Assembly (NCBI GenBank): GCA_005776725.1
Contig: SXOO01000172.1
Span: 1-39,833 of the forward strand
DNA: 39,833 bases
Source: Pseudomonadota bacterium
GTDB lineage: Bacteria > Myxococcota_A > UBA9042 > GCA-2863065
Direction: 5' to 3'
The position numbers and the translations under genes were made by a program. Positions 14,542 through 25,300 of this stretch are shown here, piece by piece. The notes below the pieces were generated by a model. That model saw nothing but the letters and a program-made list of their open reading frames with translations, had not been told where the DNA came from and did not search any database. Positions within the stretch are counted from its first letter, which is position 1. The number at the start of each line of letters is the position of its first letter.

Positions 14542-16956
14542 TCACGGATCGAGCGTGAGCACCAGCTCTCGGGCGCCCAGCAGCTGCTCGTGAGTGACCC
14601 ACGGGGTGGTTACCGGCACCCCGTCGAGCGTAGCGCCTTTGAGCACCATCGCGTCCGGGGAGCCGCGTTGGGCACGGATAACCAGGGGTGGGCCCCCGGG
14701 GACCAGGGCGAGGGTGGCCTTGTCGAACACCGGGCTCCCGAGGACGTAGCGCGCGTCCGCCAGGCTCACCGGATAGAGGCCCAGCTGGGAGAACGCCGCC
14801 CACGCGGAGGTGGCCCCGCTGTCGTCGTTTCCGGGCAGGCCACCGGGCGTGGTGGAGAAGTGCTTTGCGAGCAGCCCGCGCACGCGCAGGGCCGACTCGG
14901 CCGGGGCCCCGGCCAGCGCGTAGAGCCACGGGATGTGAAAACCCGGCTCGTTGCTCATGTCGAAGTGGCCGCCAGCGAAGAAGGCGTCGAGCTTCGCCCG
15001 GAAGCCCGCTTCGCCCCCCATCAGCTCGATCAGCGCGGGGACGTCGTGCGGCACATGGAAGGTGTACGTCCAGGCGGTGGACTCCACGAAGCCGCTCTTC
15101 GCCGACCCGTCCGCGGGGTCGAACGGCTCACGCCAGGCGCCGTTGGCGAGGCGGCTCTGCATGTGCTGGATGGCGGGGTTCCAGTGGTTGCGCCAGCTGC
15201 CCGATCGGACCCAGAGCCGCTCGGCGTCGGCTTGGTGGCCCCACCGCTCCGCCACGGTGGCGAGGCATGCGTCCTGGTACGCGTACTCGAGGGTCATGGA
15301 GGCGGCCTGCGTGGGATCGCACTCGTCCGGCACGTAGCCGAGCTCGCGGTAGGCGTCGGGCGTGCCCAGCTCGAGGTAGCCGCACGCGCCCTCGGCCAAG
15401 GGGTTGTCGAGGTAATGATCGGCGCTCTGGAGCAGGGCGCTCCAGGCGTCCTCGTGGTCGAAGTCGTCGAGGCCCTTCAGCACCGCGTCCGCGACCATCG
15501 GGAACGCCGTGTTGCCGATCATCACGCGGGAGTAGCCGGCCGCGGCCCAAGGGCAGACGTCGAGCCACCCGCCCTCGCGCCACGCGTGGACGTAGCTCTC
15601 GATGAGGTCGCCCATCACCTCGGGCTCGAGCAGGGTGCGGAGGGGATGCGACGTACGGAACGTGTCCCACCCGCACCAGTCGTCCGTATAGTAGCGGCGC
15701 TGACCCGCGGGGTGGGTGCGCAGGATCCCGTCGAAGGCGGTGGCGTACACGGGGCCGCTCGGGCCGCGCTCCGTGAGGTCTGCCGGCTGCAGGAGCGTGT
15801 GGTAGAGCGCCGTGTAGAACACGGTCTTGGCGTCGTCCGGGCCCACGACCTGCGCGCGGGAGAGCAGAAGGTTCCAGGCATGGCGCGCGGCGGCCCGCAC
15901 GGCCTCGAAGCGCCCGATGGCGCCTTCGGTGGGTCGAAGCGCGAGCGCCGCGTTCACCTCGCCGTCGAGGTTCCGCAGCGCGGTAGCCTCGTCTACCAGC
16001 GACACCCCCACCTCGAGGCCCACCACGTCGCCCTCGGGGACCACGCCCAGCTCCAGCTCGGCCACGAGGTCCGAGCCCTCGGCGGCGCCCGTGCAGGTGG
16101 GGCAGGGCGCGCCTCGCGGCGCCACGCTCACGGCCACGGCGTCGCGCGACAAGCGCGCGGTGAAGTAGACGCGGAGCGCGCCGGTTGGGAGCCGCCCGGA
16201 GCCGGCGACCCCGTCGCCGAGCAGGAACGCGATCGTTGGGTGCACCTGGTAGTCGCCGTAGCCGCGCAGCGTACGCGCGTCCACAGGCTCCACGCGGCCG
16301 CCCACGGACTTGCCGAGCGAGTGCCCGACGTCGAGGACCAGGCGCGCCCGTCCTGCGGGGAAGGTGTAGCGGTGGAGCCCGGCGAGCCCCGTGGCCGTGA
16401 GCTCGGCCGATACGCCGGTGGCGAGGCGAACGCTGTAGAAGCCCGCCTCCACGCGCTCGTCGTCGTGCGAGAAGTCGGCGCGCCACGCGTCAGGGCCGGT
16501 GAGCGTGGCCTCGCCCGCCACGGGCATGACCAGGAGGTGGCTGTAGCCGTAGCCGCTGCCGCCGGCGCCGGAGAGCTGCGTGTGCGTGAAGCCCTCGATC
16601 TGGGTGGCGCCCCAGCGATACGCCGCGATGTCGAGCGCCTCGTTCGCCGTGTCCGGCCCGAGCCGCACCCAGCCGTGCGGGACGGCAGCGCCGACGGCCA
16701 CGTTGCCGCTGTTGCTGGTGCCGATCCGCGGGTCCACGAACACTGCGAGATCGGGCGGCTCTGGGGCGGCACCGACGGTGTCGCCGGAGCTGCCGGCGTC
16801 GCTGGCCGAGTCGAGCGCGTCGGCCTCGAGCCCGGCGGTGTCCGCTGGGGACCCCGGCGTGACGTCGCCGCCTGCGTCGGAGGGGCCTTCAGCGGGTGAT
16901 GCCGCGGGTTCGGCGCAGGCCGCCGCGAGGAGGAGCAAGACGAGGAGCGGGCGCAT
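14542..16956 (-). CDS. GH92 family alpha-mannosidase-type lipoprotein
   Basis: The product has 804 residues from the ATG at 16956, which gives the lipoprotein signal MRPLLVLLLLAAAC (Cys14). A Gly/Ser/Asp/Ala linker follows to about residue 68. The GH92 signatures are FVDPRIGTSNSGN (about 73-85), GFTHTQLSGAG (about 122-132), YTDDWCGWDTFRTSHPL in the centre, NEPGFHIPWLYALAG, and LPGNDDSGATSAWAAFSQLGLYPV near the C-terminus. GH92 enzymes are calcium-dependent exo-mannosidases (alpha-1,2/1,3/1,6) that trim N-glycan-like or other mannosides. The domain looks complete. Anchored at the envelope, it would release mannose from external glycans. No transporter or other glycoside hydrolase sits beside it, so it is not part of a visible utilisation locus. 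Confidence 0.92.
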   Translation of the reverse strand: MRPLLVLLLLAAACAEPAASPAEGPSDAGGDVTPGSPADTAGLEADALDSASDAGSSGDTVGAAPEPPDLAVFVDPRIGTSNSGNVAVGAAVPHGWVRLGPDTANEALDIAAYRWGATQIEGFTHTQLSGAGGSGYGYSHLLVMPVAGEATLTGPDAWRADFSHDDERVEAGFYSVRLATGVSAELTATGLAGLHRYTFPAGRARLVLDVGHSLGKSVGGRVEPVDARTLRGYGDYQVHPTIAFLLGDGVAGSGRLPTGALRVYFTARLSRDAVAVSVAPRGAPCPTCTGAAEGSDLVAELELGVVPEGDVVGLEVGVSLVDEATALRNLDGEVNAALALRPTEGAIGRFEAVRAAARHAWNLLLSRAQVVGPDDAKTVFYTALYHTLLQPADLTERGPSGPVYATAFDGILRTHPAGQRRYYTDDWCGWDTFRTSHPLRTLLEPEVMGDLIESYVHAWREGGWLDVCPWAAAGYSRVMIGNTAFPMVADAVLKGLDDFDHEDAWSALLQSADHYLDNPLAEGACGYLELGTPDAYRELGYVPDECDPTQAASMTLEYAYQDACLATVAERWGHQADAERLWVRSGSWRNHWNPAIQHMQSRLANGAWREPFDPADGSAKSGFVESTAWTYTFHVPHDVPALIELMGGEAGFRAKLDAFFAGGHFDMSNEPGFHIPWLYALAGAPAESALRVRGLLAKHFSTTPGGLPGNDDSGATSAWAAFSQLGLYPVSLADARYVLGSPVFDKATLALVPGGPPLVIRAQRGSPDAMVLKGATLDGVPVTTPWVTHEQLLGARELVLTLDP

Positions 16957-17092
16957 CGCCTGAGCGTATCCTTGGGGAGGGGCGGCGTCTCGCGTCTCAG
17001 GGCGCAGGCCGCCGCGAGTGTTCTTGCCAACGGTCTGCGCGCGCATCGGGCCCACCGCTCACGCGGAGAGGTGGGCTAGAGCTCCGAGCGGG

Positions 17093-17126
17093 GGGCACCC
17101 GTGGGCACCCGTCCGACTCCTTGACA
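17093..17126 (+). promoter_or_regulatory. Tandem 10-bp direct repeat next to a TTGACA box
   Basis: GGGCACCCGT occurs twice with no gap (17093-17112), followed 8 bp later by a perfect TTGACA at 17121-17126. No good TATAAT-like -10 follows at 16-18 bp. The site lies 48 bp upstream of the lipoprotein ATG at 17174. A promoter that needs an activator bound to the direct repeat is possible; this is inferred from position only. Confidence 0.3.
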
Positions 17127-17173
17127 ACGGCTCACGCCGATCGTCCTCTCCGCGCTCAAACGTGGTCTGGCTG

Positions 17174-17785
17174 ATGAGGTGTGACGTGAGGCGTGCTCCT
17201 GTGTTGGGACTGGCGCTGTGGCTCTTAGGGAGCGCGGCGGTGTCGGGCTGCATGATCGTGGACGAGGTCAAGAAGCTCCCGAAGTCGGGCAAGAACAAGA
17301 AGACCGGCTCCAAGGGCACCGCGGATGGCGGCGCCGATCCGGGGGAGAGCTCCGGCACCAAGGCCGAGGCCTCCGAGACCGCCACCGAGATCGCCGACGA
17401 GGCCGGTGTATGCAGTGACGCCCCCGACTTCGCGGCCGAGTGCGCCTCAGACGTGGAGGTGCGGTACTGCGACTCGGGCACCCTCTTCGCGGACGACTGC
17501 GACGTATTCGCAGACTCCCTGGGCTACGCCTCCGGCGCCTGCTTCGAGACCGAGGTGGCCAACGACTGCTTCGTGTGCGATTCCGCCGATCCCGGCGCAC
17601 GCGTCTGTTGTGCCGCCGACCTCACGGTCTGCTGCAGCGATGCCGGGGACTGCTTCTCCCCTGATGACGCGGAGCTCGACGCCGCGGGTGGCGGAGACGC
17701 CACGGACGGCGCCGATGCAGCCGACGGCGCCGCCGATGGCTTTGACCAGCCCACCGATGCCGGCGCTGACGGCGGGGAGGGCTGA
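17174..17785 (+). CDS. Cysteine-rich lipoprotein, first gene of a lipoprotein-barrel pair
   Basis: The product has 203 residues from the ATG at 17174, chosen for its lipoprotein signal (MRCDVRRAPVLGLALWLLGSAAVSGC, broken here as a basic start, hydrophobic core and lipobox VSGC). A Lys-rich patch (VKKLPKSGKNKKTGSK) follows the anchor, then an acidic linker. Residues about 80-165 hold at least 14 cysteines, including two CC pairs and CFVC, a pattern expected for a disulfide-knotted extracellular domain. The C-terminal 40 residues are Asp/Ala/Gly low complexity. The next gene starts 3 bp after its stop, so the two are translationally coupled. Function is unknown; it may be a lipoprotein partner of the barrel. 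Confidence 0.7.
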   Translation: MRCDVRRAPVLGLALWLLGSAAVSGCMIVDEVKKLPKSGKNKKTGSKGTADGGADPGESSGTKAEASETATEIADEAGVCSDAPDFAAECASDVEVRYCDSGTLFADDCDVFADSLGYASGACFETEVANDCFVCDSADPGARVCCAADLTVCCSDAGDCFSPDDAELDAAGGGDATDGADAADGAADGFDQPTDAGADGGEG

Positions 17786-17788
17786 GCC

Positions 17789-19270
17789 ATGACGACGCAC
17801 AAAGTAACCGCAGCGCAGCGCTGGTTCGTAGGCCTCTTCGCAGTGGTGGTCGGCCTCGCCGAGCCGGCCCGAGCCGAGCCCCCGGAGGGCGCAGCCAAGA
17901 CCAAGAAGGCGAAGAAGCCCAAGAAACCCAAGAAGCGCACGGGCGGGGAGGTGGGCCTCACGGTCCTCTCCCAGGGCAAGAAGGACCTCACGCGCACGGA
18001 GAAGGAGCTCGAGTTCGACCTGGACCTGCGGCCCAAGCTCGTGGGCAAGGTGGGCTTCGGCAAGCACGACCTCGCGCTCACGTACAACCCCCGGCTCGTT
18101 CTGCCCCTGGCGGGACCGCGGAGCGGCGACTTCGACCATCTGCACCGCATCCGCTTCGACTGGAAGGGCAAGTTCGGCACCGTGGGGCTGAAGCTCCGCC
18201 AGGACGTGGAGGTGGGTCTCCGAGACTTCAAGAGCACCGTACCGGCGATCGACAGCGGCGTGCCCGAGCTGCCGGATGACACGGCCGGTGACGACGCGTC
18301 TGCCGAGGTCTCAGACGAGGTCACCGACGAGGGAGCCGCAGATGAAGTGAGCACCGACGAGGCTGAGCTCGCGGAAGAAAGCGACGGGGAGCCCGTGGAG
18401 GAGGGTGACGTCCCGGAGGAGGGGGGCGAGGAGCCGCCCGAGGACGTGGAGCTCCCCACAGAGGAGCAGCTCGACGATCGGCTCACGCTCATCGAGCAGG
18501 TGTTCGTACTGAAGACCGCCACCGACCTGGGGCTGGACTTCGAGCTGGCCAAGGGGGCGTCGCTGGGTGTGGGCTTCAAGTTCACGCGAAGCGGCGCCGT
18601 GGACGAGCGCGCGCAGACCGCGTTCCCCGAGCGCCTGAACCCGGTGGCGAAGGTGGGGGCCAAGATCGCCATGGGCAAGCGGTTCAAGCTGCTGCCCTCG
18701 ATCGACTACGAGTACAGCACATACTCCACCAGCGCTGAGTCGATGGTGGGCGCCGCCACGGTCGGCGTGCAGATGAGCCTGTTCGGGAAGAGCAAGGCCA
18801 CTGTGCGCGGCGGTGTCGCCGGGACACACTTCACCACCAAGACCCTGGAGCAGGCCTATCTGGCTCCGTTCCTGGCTCTGGACCTCGTCTTCGCGATGCG
18901 GCCCAAGGGCCACCAGGTGGACCTGACGCTGGGCACCGCGCTGAAGCCGTACACCTCGGGCGCCTCCGGAGTGGTCACGCCGCGGGTGGGGGGCACCTTC
19001 GGCGCGGCCTACAAGGGCAAGAGCGGCGTCTTCGTGAAGGCCGCTACGTCCATCATCTCGAACACCACACCGCAGGAATACGACCCGCAGGGCTACACGG
19101 TGATCGTGGACGGGAAGCTAGGCTGGGCGCTCAGCCCGTACTTCTCGGTGGACGTCGGGACGCAGTTCCAGCGCAGCCAGAAGCCTGACCGCAAGGGGAA
19201 GTCCTTCGATCCCGACGACCGGCTGCAGTTCTTCCTCACGCTCACCGGCGGCTCCGGCTTCCTCCCCTGA
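17789..19270 (+). CDS. Predicted outer-membrane beta-barrel with Lys-rich and acidic segments
   Basis: The product has 493 residues. The signal peptide ends ARA-E at about residue 29, and the upstream GGGAGG supports the start. Residues 37-50 are a Lys-rich tract (KTKKAKKPKKPKKR). From about residue 52 alternating amphipathic strands appear (FDLDLRPKLVGKVGFGKHDL, RIRFDWKGKFGTVGLKL) and again from 235 to the end, closing in FFLTLTGGSGFLP. Between them, residues about 150-230 form an acidic insertion with more than 30 Asp/Glu, probably a surface or periplasmic loop. I do not recognise the family; it resembles uncharacterised myxobacterial porin-like barrels. It lies in a two-gene unit with the Cys-rich lipoprotein. 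Confidence 0.65.
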   Translation: MTTHKVTAAQRWFVGLFAVVVGLAEPARAEPPEGAAKTKKAKKPKKPKKRTGGEVGLTVLSQGKKDLTRTEKELEFDLDLRPKLVGKVGFGKHDLALTYNPRLVLPLAGPRSGDFDHLHRIRFDWKGKFGTVGLKLRQDVEVGLRDFKSTVPAIDSGVPELPDDTAGDDASAEVSDEVTDEGAADEVSTDEAELAEESDGEPVEEGDVPEEGGEEPPEDVELPTEEQLDDRLTLIEQVFVLKTATDLGLDFELAKGASLGVGFKFTRSGAVDERAQTAFPERLNPVAKVGAKIAMGKRFKLLPSIDYEYSTYSTSAESMVGAATVGVQMSLFGKSKATVRGGVAGTHFTTKTLEQAYLAPFLALDLVFAMRPKGHQVDLTLGTALKPYTSGASGVVTPRVGGTFGAAYKGKSGVFVKAATSIISNTTPQEYDPQGYTVIVDGKLGWALSPYFSVDVGTQFQRSQKPDRKGKSFDPDDRLQFFLTLTGGSGFLP

Positions 19271-19280
19271 GCTGAAGAGG

Positions 19281-19350
19281 CGGAGCCGTCTCGTGGGCGA
19301 CTCGGGGCCCTCTCAGGTCAGGCCAGAGATCACGTCCACCGACGGCTCCG
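19281..19350. terminator. Long-spaced inverted repeat between convergent genes
   Basis: CGGAGCCGTC (19281-19290) and GACGGCTCCG (19341-19350) are exact inverse complements separated by 50 bp. They fill most of the 87-bp gap between the barrel gene stop (19270) and the OmpA gene stop (19358). The pair could form a cruciform or a long hairpin in either transcript. There is no T tract, so a terminator role is tentative. Confidence 0.3.
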
Positions 19351-19357
19351 AGTCCGA

Positions 19358-22300
19358 CTACTTCTCTCGGATGGTCCCGTCCGGCTTCGGATCCAGGATC
19401 ACGAACTGCACGCGGCGGTTCTTCTGCTTGCCTTCCCGGGTCGTGTTCGGCTCCACGGGCTTCGACTCCCCGTAGCCGGCGAAGGTGAGTCGCTCCACGT
19501 CGATACCGCCCTTCTCCACTAGGTATTTCACCACCGCTCGCGCGCGCTTCTCGGACAAGGTCTGATTGCGTTGAGTCGGACCGTCGCTGTCGGTGTGGCC
19601 CTGCACCTCGAGCTTCTTGATGCGGCCATGCTTCTTCAGGATGGTGATGACCGCGTCGAGCACCGGGAAGCTCACCGGACGGATGACCGCCTTGTTGGTC
19701 TCGAACTCCACGCGCTCGTAGATCTCGATGACGCCGTCCTTCTCCTCCGCCAGGCACCTGCCGTCCGGGCCCTTCTCGCACGGACCGGGCTCGGCGCAGC
19801 CGTCCTCGTCCTCGAACTGATCCTTGTCCTCCGGCACCATCGGGCACCGGTCGTTCACGTCGAGGACGCCGTCCTTGTCGTTGTCGGGATCCGGGCAGCC
19901 GTTGGAGTCCTCGAACTGGTCCTTGTCTTCGGGCTCCCTCGGGCAGCTGTCTTTGACGTCGAGGATCCCGTCCTTGTCGTTGTCGGGGTCAGGGCAGCCG
20001 TCCTCGTCTTCGAAGGTGTCCTTGTCTTCGGGTTCGAGGCGGCACCGGTCCGCCACGTCCAGGATCCCATCCCGGTCATCGTCCAGGTCGGGGCAGCCAT
20101 CCGAGTCTTCGAAGTTGTCCTTGTCCTCGGGTTCGTTGACGCATTGGTCTACGTGATCGAAGAGCCCGTCACCGTCCGTGTCTTTGCGACCATCGGCCAC
20201 ATACCCCGCCTGCAGCAGGACCCGAAAGTCGGGGGTCCCAATGGACTCGTTGATCCCAGGCCCGCCCGCCGCGACCACATGAAAGCCCGCGATGTTGTAA
20301 CCAAGCCCTACGAGCACCTCGAGCGGGTTGTAGCTCCCGTCTCGCACCTCGTTGGTCGGGTCGAGTGGAGCGACTTGTTCGGCGGTCTGAATGCCGCCCG
20401 ACAGCGCAACGAGCGCGTCCAGGCCCTTCACGCCGATATTGCCGCGGGCGCCCAGCCCATAGCGGAAGAGGTCATCGTTGACGACGTTGAACACCTGAGA
20501 GCGAGGGCGAATGTGATAGCCCAGGTTCGCCGCGATCTTCCAGTTGCCCGGGAGCGCATAGTCGAGGCTGAGCTCGGGCTCCACCCGAACCGAGCCCTCC
20601 CCGTTGAACGACGCGGTGTCGCCGGTGGGCATCCAGACGTTCACTCGAAACCCGAAGCCGAGGCCTCCCCACTTCTCCTGCGCCGCCTTCTCGCCCATCG
20701 CCTTCACGTCGAAGCCGAGCCCGACCCGAATGTCGCCCATCGCAAAGCCCGTGAGGTCGGAGGCCCCCCGGCCGGCAACGCCGTACTCTGCGTCTCCCAC
20801 GCCCACGACGACGGGGATCCCGGCGTCGATCTGCAGCCAGTCGTAGACGCCCACACCGCCGATGAGCTCGAAGCGGACCTGACCCGGGATGACCACCCCG
20901 TCCTCGCGAGGATCGCGGTCGCCCACACTCACCAGCGCAAGTGGCTCGTGGGCGTACATGACTCCGAGCTCCGTGTTCCAGCCCAAGTGCCCGAGGGTCT
21001 TGGAGGTCGAGACGTTAAGGATGCCGACCTTGTCCGAGACGTGTCGAAACTGCTCCACCGCGAGCTCCCCAGACTGCGCGCGCGCGCCACCGGGAAACCC
21101 CAAGGCCACCGCCAGCACGGCCCCCTGAGTCGCGACAGCTCCGACGCGACGACGGCGGAGCAACCCGAGGATGGCAACGCCAGCGAGGAGAAGGACCCCC
21201 GCGTTGCCGGGTGCCGAGCCCGCCGCGGTGCTACAGGCGCCGCCGCCGCGAAGCGCGAGCCCACTCACGGCGCGGTCGACAGTCTCGTTGCCGTCATCGT
21301 AGTCGCAGCGATCGCCCACCCCATCTTGGTCCGCGTCCAGCTGAGCCCCGTTGGGATTGAAGGGGCAGTTGTCTATCGCATCGACGACGTTGTCGCCGTC
21401 GATGTCCGCTAGCGGCTCCGGCGGCACGGTCGGGTCGGTCTCGCCTTCATCGAGGGCACCATCGCCGTCGCCGTCTTCGACGCCGTCCGGTGTCCCGTCG
21501 TCGTCCGTGTCGACCTTCGTGGGATCCGTCGTCGTGGTCGGGTCGTCGTCGGGGGTGACCTCACCGTCCGTGCCGCGATACGGCACGCCGCCGTCCGACA
21601 CGCCGGCAGGGATGGGCTCGTCTACGCCCACCTCGAGGCCGTCACCCAGACCGTCGCCATCCGTGTCCAGCTCCATTGGGTCCGTCGGCCCGAACGGCTC
21701 GAGTGGTCCGGTGCCATTCTCCTCGTCGCCGTCCGTGAGCATGTCGTCGTCCGTGTCGGCGTCGAGCGGATCGGTGTCCGTGGCGGGGTCGAAGTCCTCC
21801 GGTTTGGTGCCGCCGATCTCCTCGCTGTCCGAGAGTCCGTCGCCGTCGGTGTCGGCGTCGGCCGGGTCAGTGCCGAGGACCGCTTCGTCGGTGTTCGAGA
21901 TCCCATCCCCGTCTAGGTCGTCCGACTGGCAGGTGACTCCGTCCCCTTCGAATCCCGCGTTGCAGGTGCACGCATAGCCGCCTGGCGTGTCCGTGCAGGT
22001 CGCGTTCGGGTCGCAGTTGTTCGGCGCGCCGGCCGCGCACTCATCGACGTTCTCACACACGAGGCCCGAGGCCGAAGCCGTGTAGCCGGCGGCACAGTCG
22101 TCGAGGCCGATGGTCGCGTCCGACTCGTCACCGGCGGCCTCACCATCCCCGTTGGCGTCTTCGACGCCGTCGAGGATCCCGCCGTCGTCCGAGTCCGTGT
22201 CGTTCGGATCGGTGGTGGTGTTCGGGTCCGCGTCGAGCGCGACGCCGGCGGCTGTTCCGGAGAAGGGCACCCCGCCCGCGGAAGCGCCGCCGGGGATCGG

Positions 22301-25300
22301 TGAGTCCACGCCCACCTCGAGGCCGTCACCCAGGCCGTCACCGTCGGAGTCAGCGTTCATGGGATTCGTCTGGCCGATCCCCGTGAGCGGCCCCACCCCG
22401 GCCACCTCGTCACCGTCGGAGAGCCCGTCGTCATCGGTGTCGGCGTCGAGGGGGTTCGTATCGACGAGCGGATCGTAGTCTCCCGCCGTAGTCCCGCCGA
22501 GCTCCTCGCTGTCCGAGAGTCCGTCGCCGTCGGTGTCGTCATCGTTCGGGTCGGTGCCGAGGATCACCTCGTCCGAGCTCAGGATCCCGTCACCGTCCGG
22601 ATCACCCGACAGGCAGGTGAATCCGTCGCCGTCGAATCCGGCGTTGCACGCACACGTGTAGCCGCCGGGCGTGTCGGTGCAGGTGGCGTTCGGGTCGCAG
22701 TCGTTCAGCGCGCTGTCGGCGCACTCATCGACGTTCTCACAGACGAGACCCGAGGCTGATGCCGCGTAGCCGGCCGCACAGTCGTCGAGCGCGACGTTTG
22801 CGTCCGTCTCGTCACCCCCGGCTGCACCATCGCCGTCGGCGTCTTCGACGCCGTCGAGGATCCCACCGTTGTCCGAGTCCGCGTCGTTCGGGTCGGTGCT
22901 CGTGCTCGGGTCCGCATCGAGCGCGACGCCGTCCGGCGTCCCGGAGAAGGGCACCCCGCTGTCGGAGACGCCACTCGGGACCTGTGAGTCCACGCCCACC
23001 TCGAGGCCGTCGCCGAGGCCGTCACCGTCGGAGTCCGCGTTCATCGGATCCGTGGGCCCGATCCCGGTGAGCGGCCCCGCGCCGGCCACTTCGTGACCGT
23101 CCGAGAGCGCGTCGTCGTCCGTGTCGGCGTCGAGGGGGTTCGTATCGACCAGTGGGTCGTAGGCGCCCGCGGTGATCCCGCCGATCTCGTCGCTGTCCGA
23201 GAGGCCGTCGCCGTCGGTGTCTTCGTCGTTCGGATCGGTGCCGAGGACCGCTTCCTGTGAGCTCGGGATCCCGTCGTTGTCCGGATCATCCGGCTGGCAG
23301 GTGAGCCCGTCGCCGTCGAACCCGGCGTTGCACATGCACGTGTGGCTGCCCGGAGTGTCGGTGCAGGTCGCGTTTGCGTCGCAGTCATTCAGCGCGCTGT
23401 CGGCGCACTCATCCACGTTCTCACACAGGAGACCCGAGGCTGCCGGCGCGTAGCCGGCCCCGCAGTCGTCGAGCGTGACGGTCGCGTCCGTCTCGCCACC
23501 GGCGGCCGCACCATCCCCGTTGGCGTCTTCGGCGCCGTCGAGGATCCCGCCGTCATCCGAGTCGGTGTCGTTCGGGTCGGTGGTGGTGGTCGGGTCCGCG
23601 TCCAGCGCCACACCGGCCGCCGTCCCGGAGAAGGGCACCCCGCCCGCCGAAGCGCCACCGGGGATCGGAGAGACAACGCCCACCTCGAGACCGTCGCCCA
23701 GGCCGTCACCATCAGTGTCCGCGTTCATCGGATCCGTCTGGCCGATCCCCGAGAGCGGCCCTGCGCCGGCCACCTCGTCACCGTCCGAGAGCCCGTCGTC
23801 ATCGGTGTCGGCGTCGAGGGGGTTCGTATCGACCAGCGGATCGTAGTGGCCCGCAGTGGTGCCGCCGATCTCCTCGCTGTCCGAGAGGCCGTCGCCGTCA
23901 GTGTCTTCGTCGTTCGGATCGGTACCGAGGATCGCCTCGTCGGAGCTCAGGATCCCGTCACCGTCCGGATCACCGAACTGGCAGGTGAACCCGTCGCCTC
24001 CGAAACCCGGGTTGCACGCGCAGGTGTAGCCACCCGGCGTGTCGGTGCAGGTCGCGTTTGCGTCGCAGTCGTTCAGCGCGCCGTCCGCGCACTCATCCAC
24101 GTTCACACACACGAGACCCGAGGTCGCTGGCACGTAGCCGGACGCACAGTCGTCGAGCGTCACGGTCGCGTCCGTCTCGCCACCGGCGGCCGCACCATCC
24201 CTGTTGGCGTCTTCGACGCCGTCGAGGATCCCGCCGTCATCCGAGTCCGTGTCGTTCGGGTCCGTGGTCGTGGTCGGGTCCGCGTCGAGCGCGACGCCCG
24301 CCGCCGTCCCGGAGAATGGCACCCCGCCCGCGGAGGCGCCGCCGGGGATCGGTGAGTCCACGCCTACCTCGAGGCCGTCGCCCAGGCCGTCACCGTCGGA
24401 GTCCGCGTTCATCGGGTCCGTCTGGCCGATCCCCGCGAGCGGCCCCGATCCGGCCACCTCGTCACCGTCCGAGAGCCCGTCGTCATCGGTGTCGGCGTCG
24501 CGGGGATTCGTGTCCACCAGCGGGGCGTAGTCGCTCGCGAGCGTGCCGCCGATCTCCTCGCTGTCCGAGAGGCCGTCGCCGTCGGTGTCCTCGTCGCTCG
24601 GGTCGGTGCCGAGGATCAGCTCCTCGGAGTCGCTGATGCCATCGAGGTCGGTGTCGATGAGGACGCAGGTCTGACCGACCAGGATGGTCCCGGCGACGCA
24701 CGCGATGCTCACGCTGACCGAGTCAGTGGCGCTCTGCCCGGTGCCGTCATTCAGGACGGCCGCGGTGATCAGCGCGTTCGTGCCCGGTAGCAGACCCCAG
24801 AGCGCGGGGATGGCGAAGGACCACGTTCCCGTGGCGCTCACGACCACGTTGCTGCTGAACGAACCGATGGTGACCGTCACCGTGACGCCGGGCTCAGCGT
24901 TCCCGGTAATGGTTGCCGTCGGTAGGACCGATGCCCCGGCGACCGGCGTGAGGATGTCGACGTAGGTCCCGATGACGATGGGGTCGGTCACAGCCAGGTT
25001 CAGCACGGGATCGCCCTGCTGGTTGTTGTTCCAGCACATGAAGTCCTTGTCGAGAGTCCGCCCGTTCGCTGACGTCGCCACCCACGCCTGAAGGGGACCG
25101 GTCTCCAGCGGGAAGGGATCACCCGCCGTCAGCGCGATGAGCTCGTGGAAGGGGACGGCCCAGGTGATGAAGAAGTCCCCGTCGCCGTTGATGTTGCTGC
25201 CGTCGCTGGCTGGATCGACGCGCACCCAGCCACCGACCGTGGGTGTGAACACCTTGAGGACGGTGTCGTCGGACCGGCGCACGAAGAGCACCTGCTCCGT

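Noticed and set aside
14488..16899. Plus-strand open frame of about 803 codons opposite the GH92 gene
   Set aside because: The composition is Arg/Gly/Val-rich without motifs, whereas the minus strand carries the full GH92 signature set.
23342..24355. Plus-strand frames inside the 684-bp repeats, some Ser/Pro-rich
   Set aside because: They repeat with the same 684-bp period because they are shadows of the coding repeat, and they have no independent start signals.
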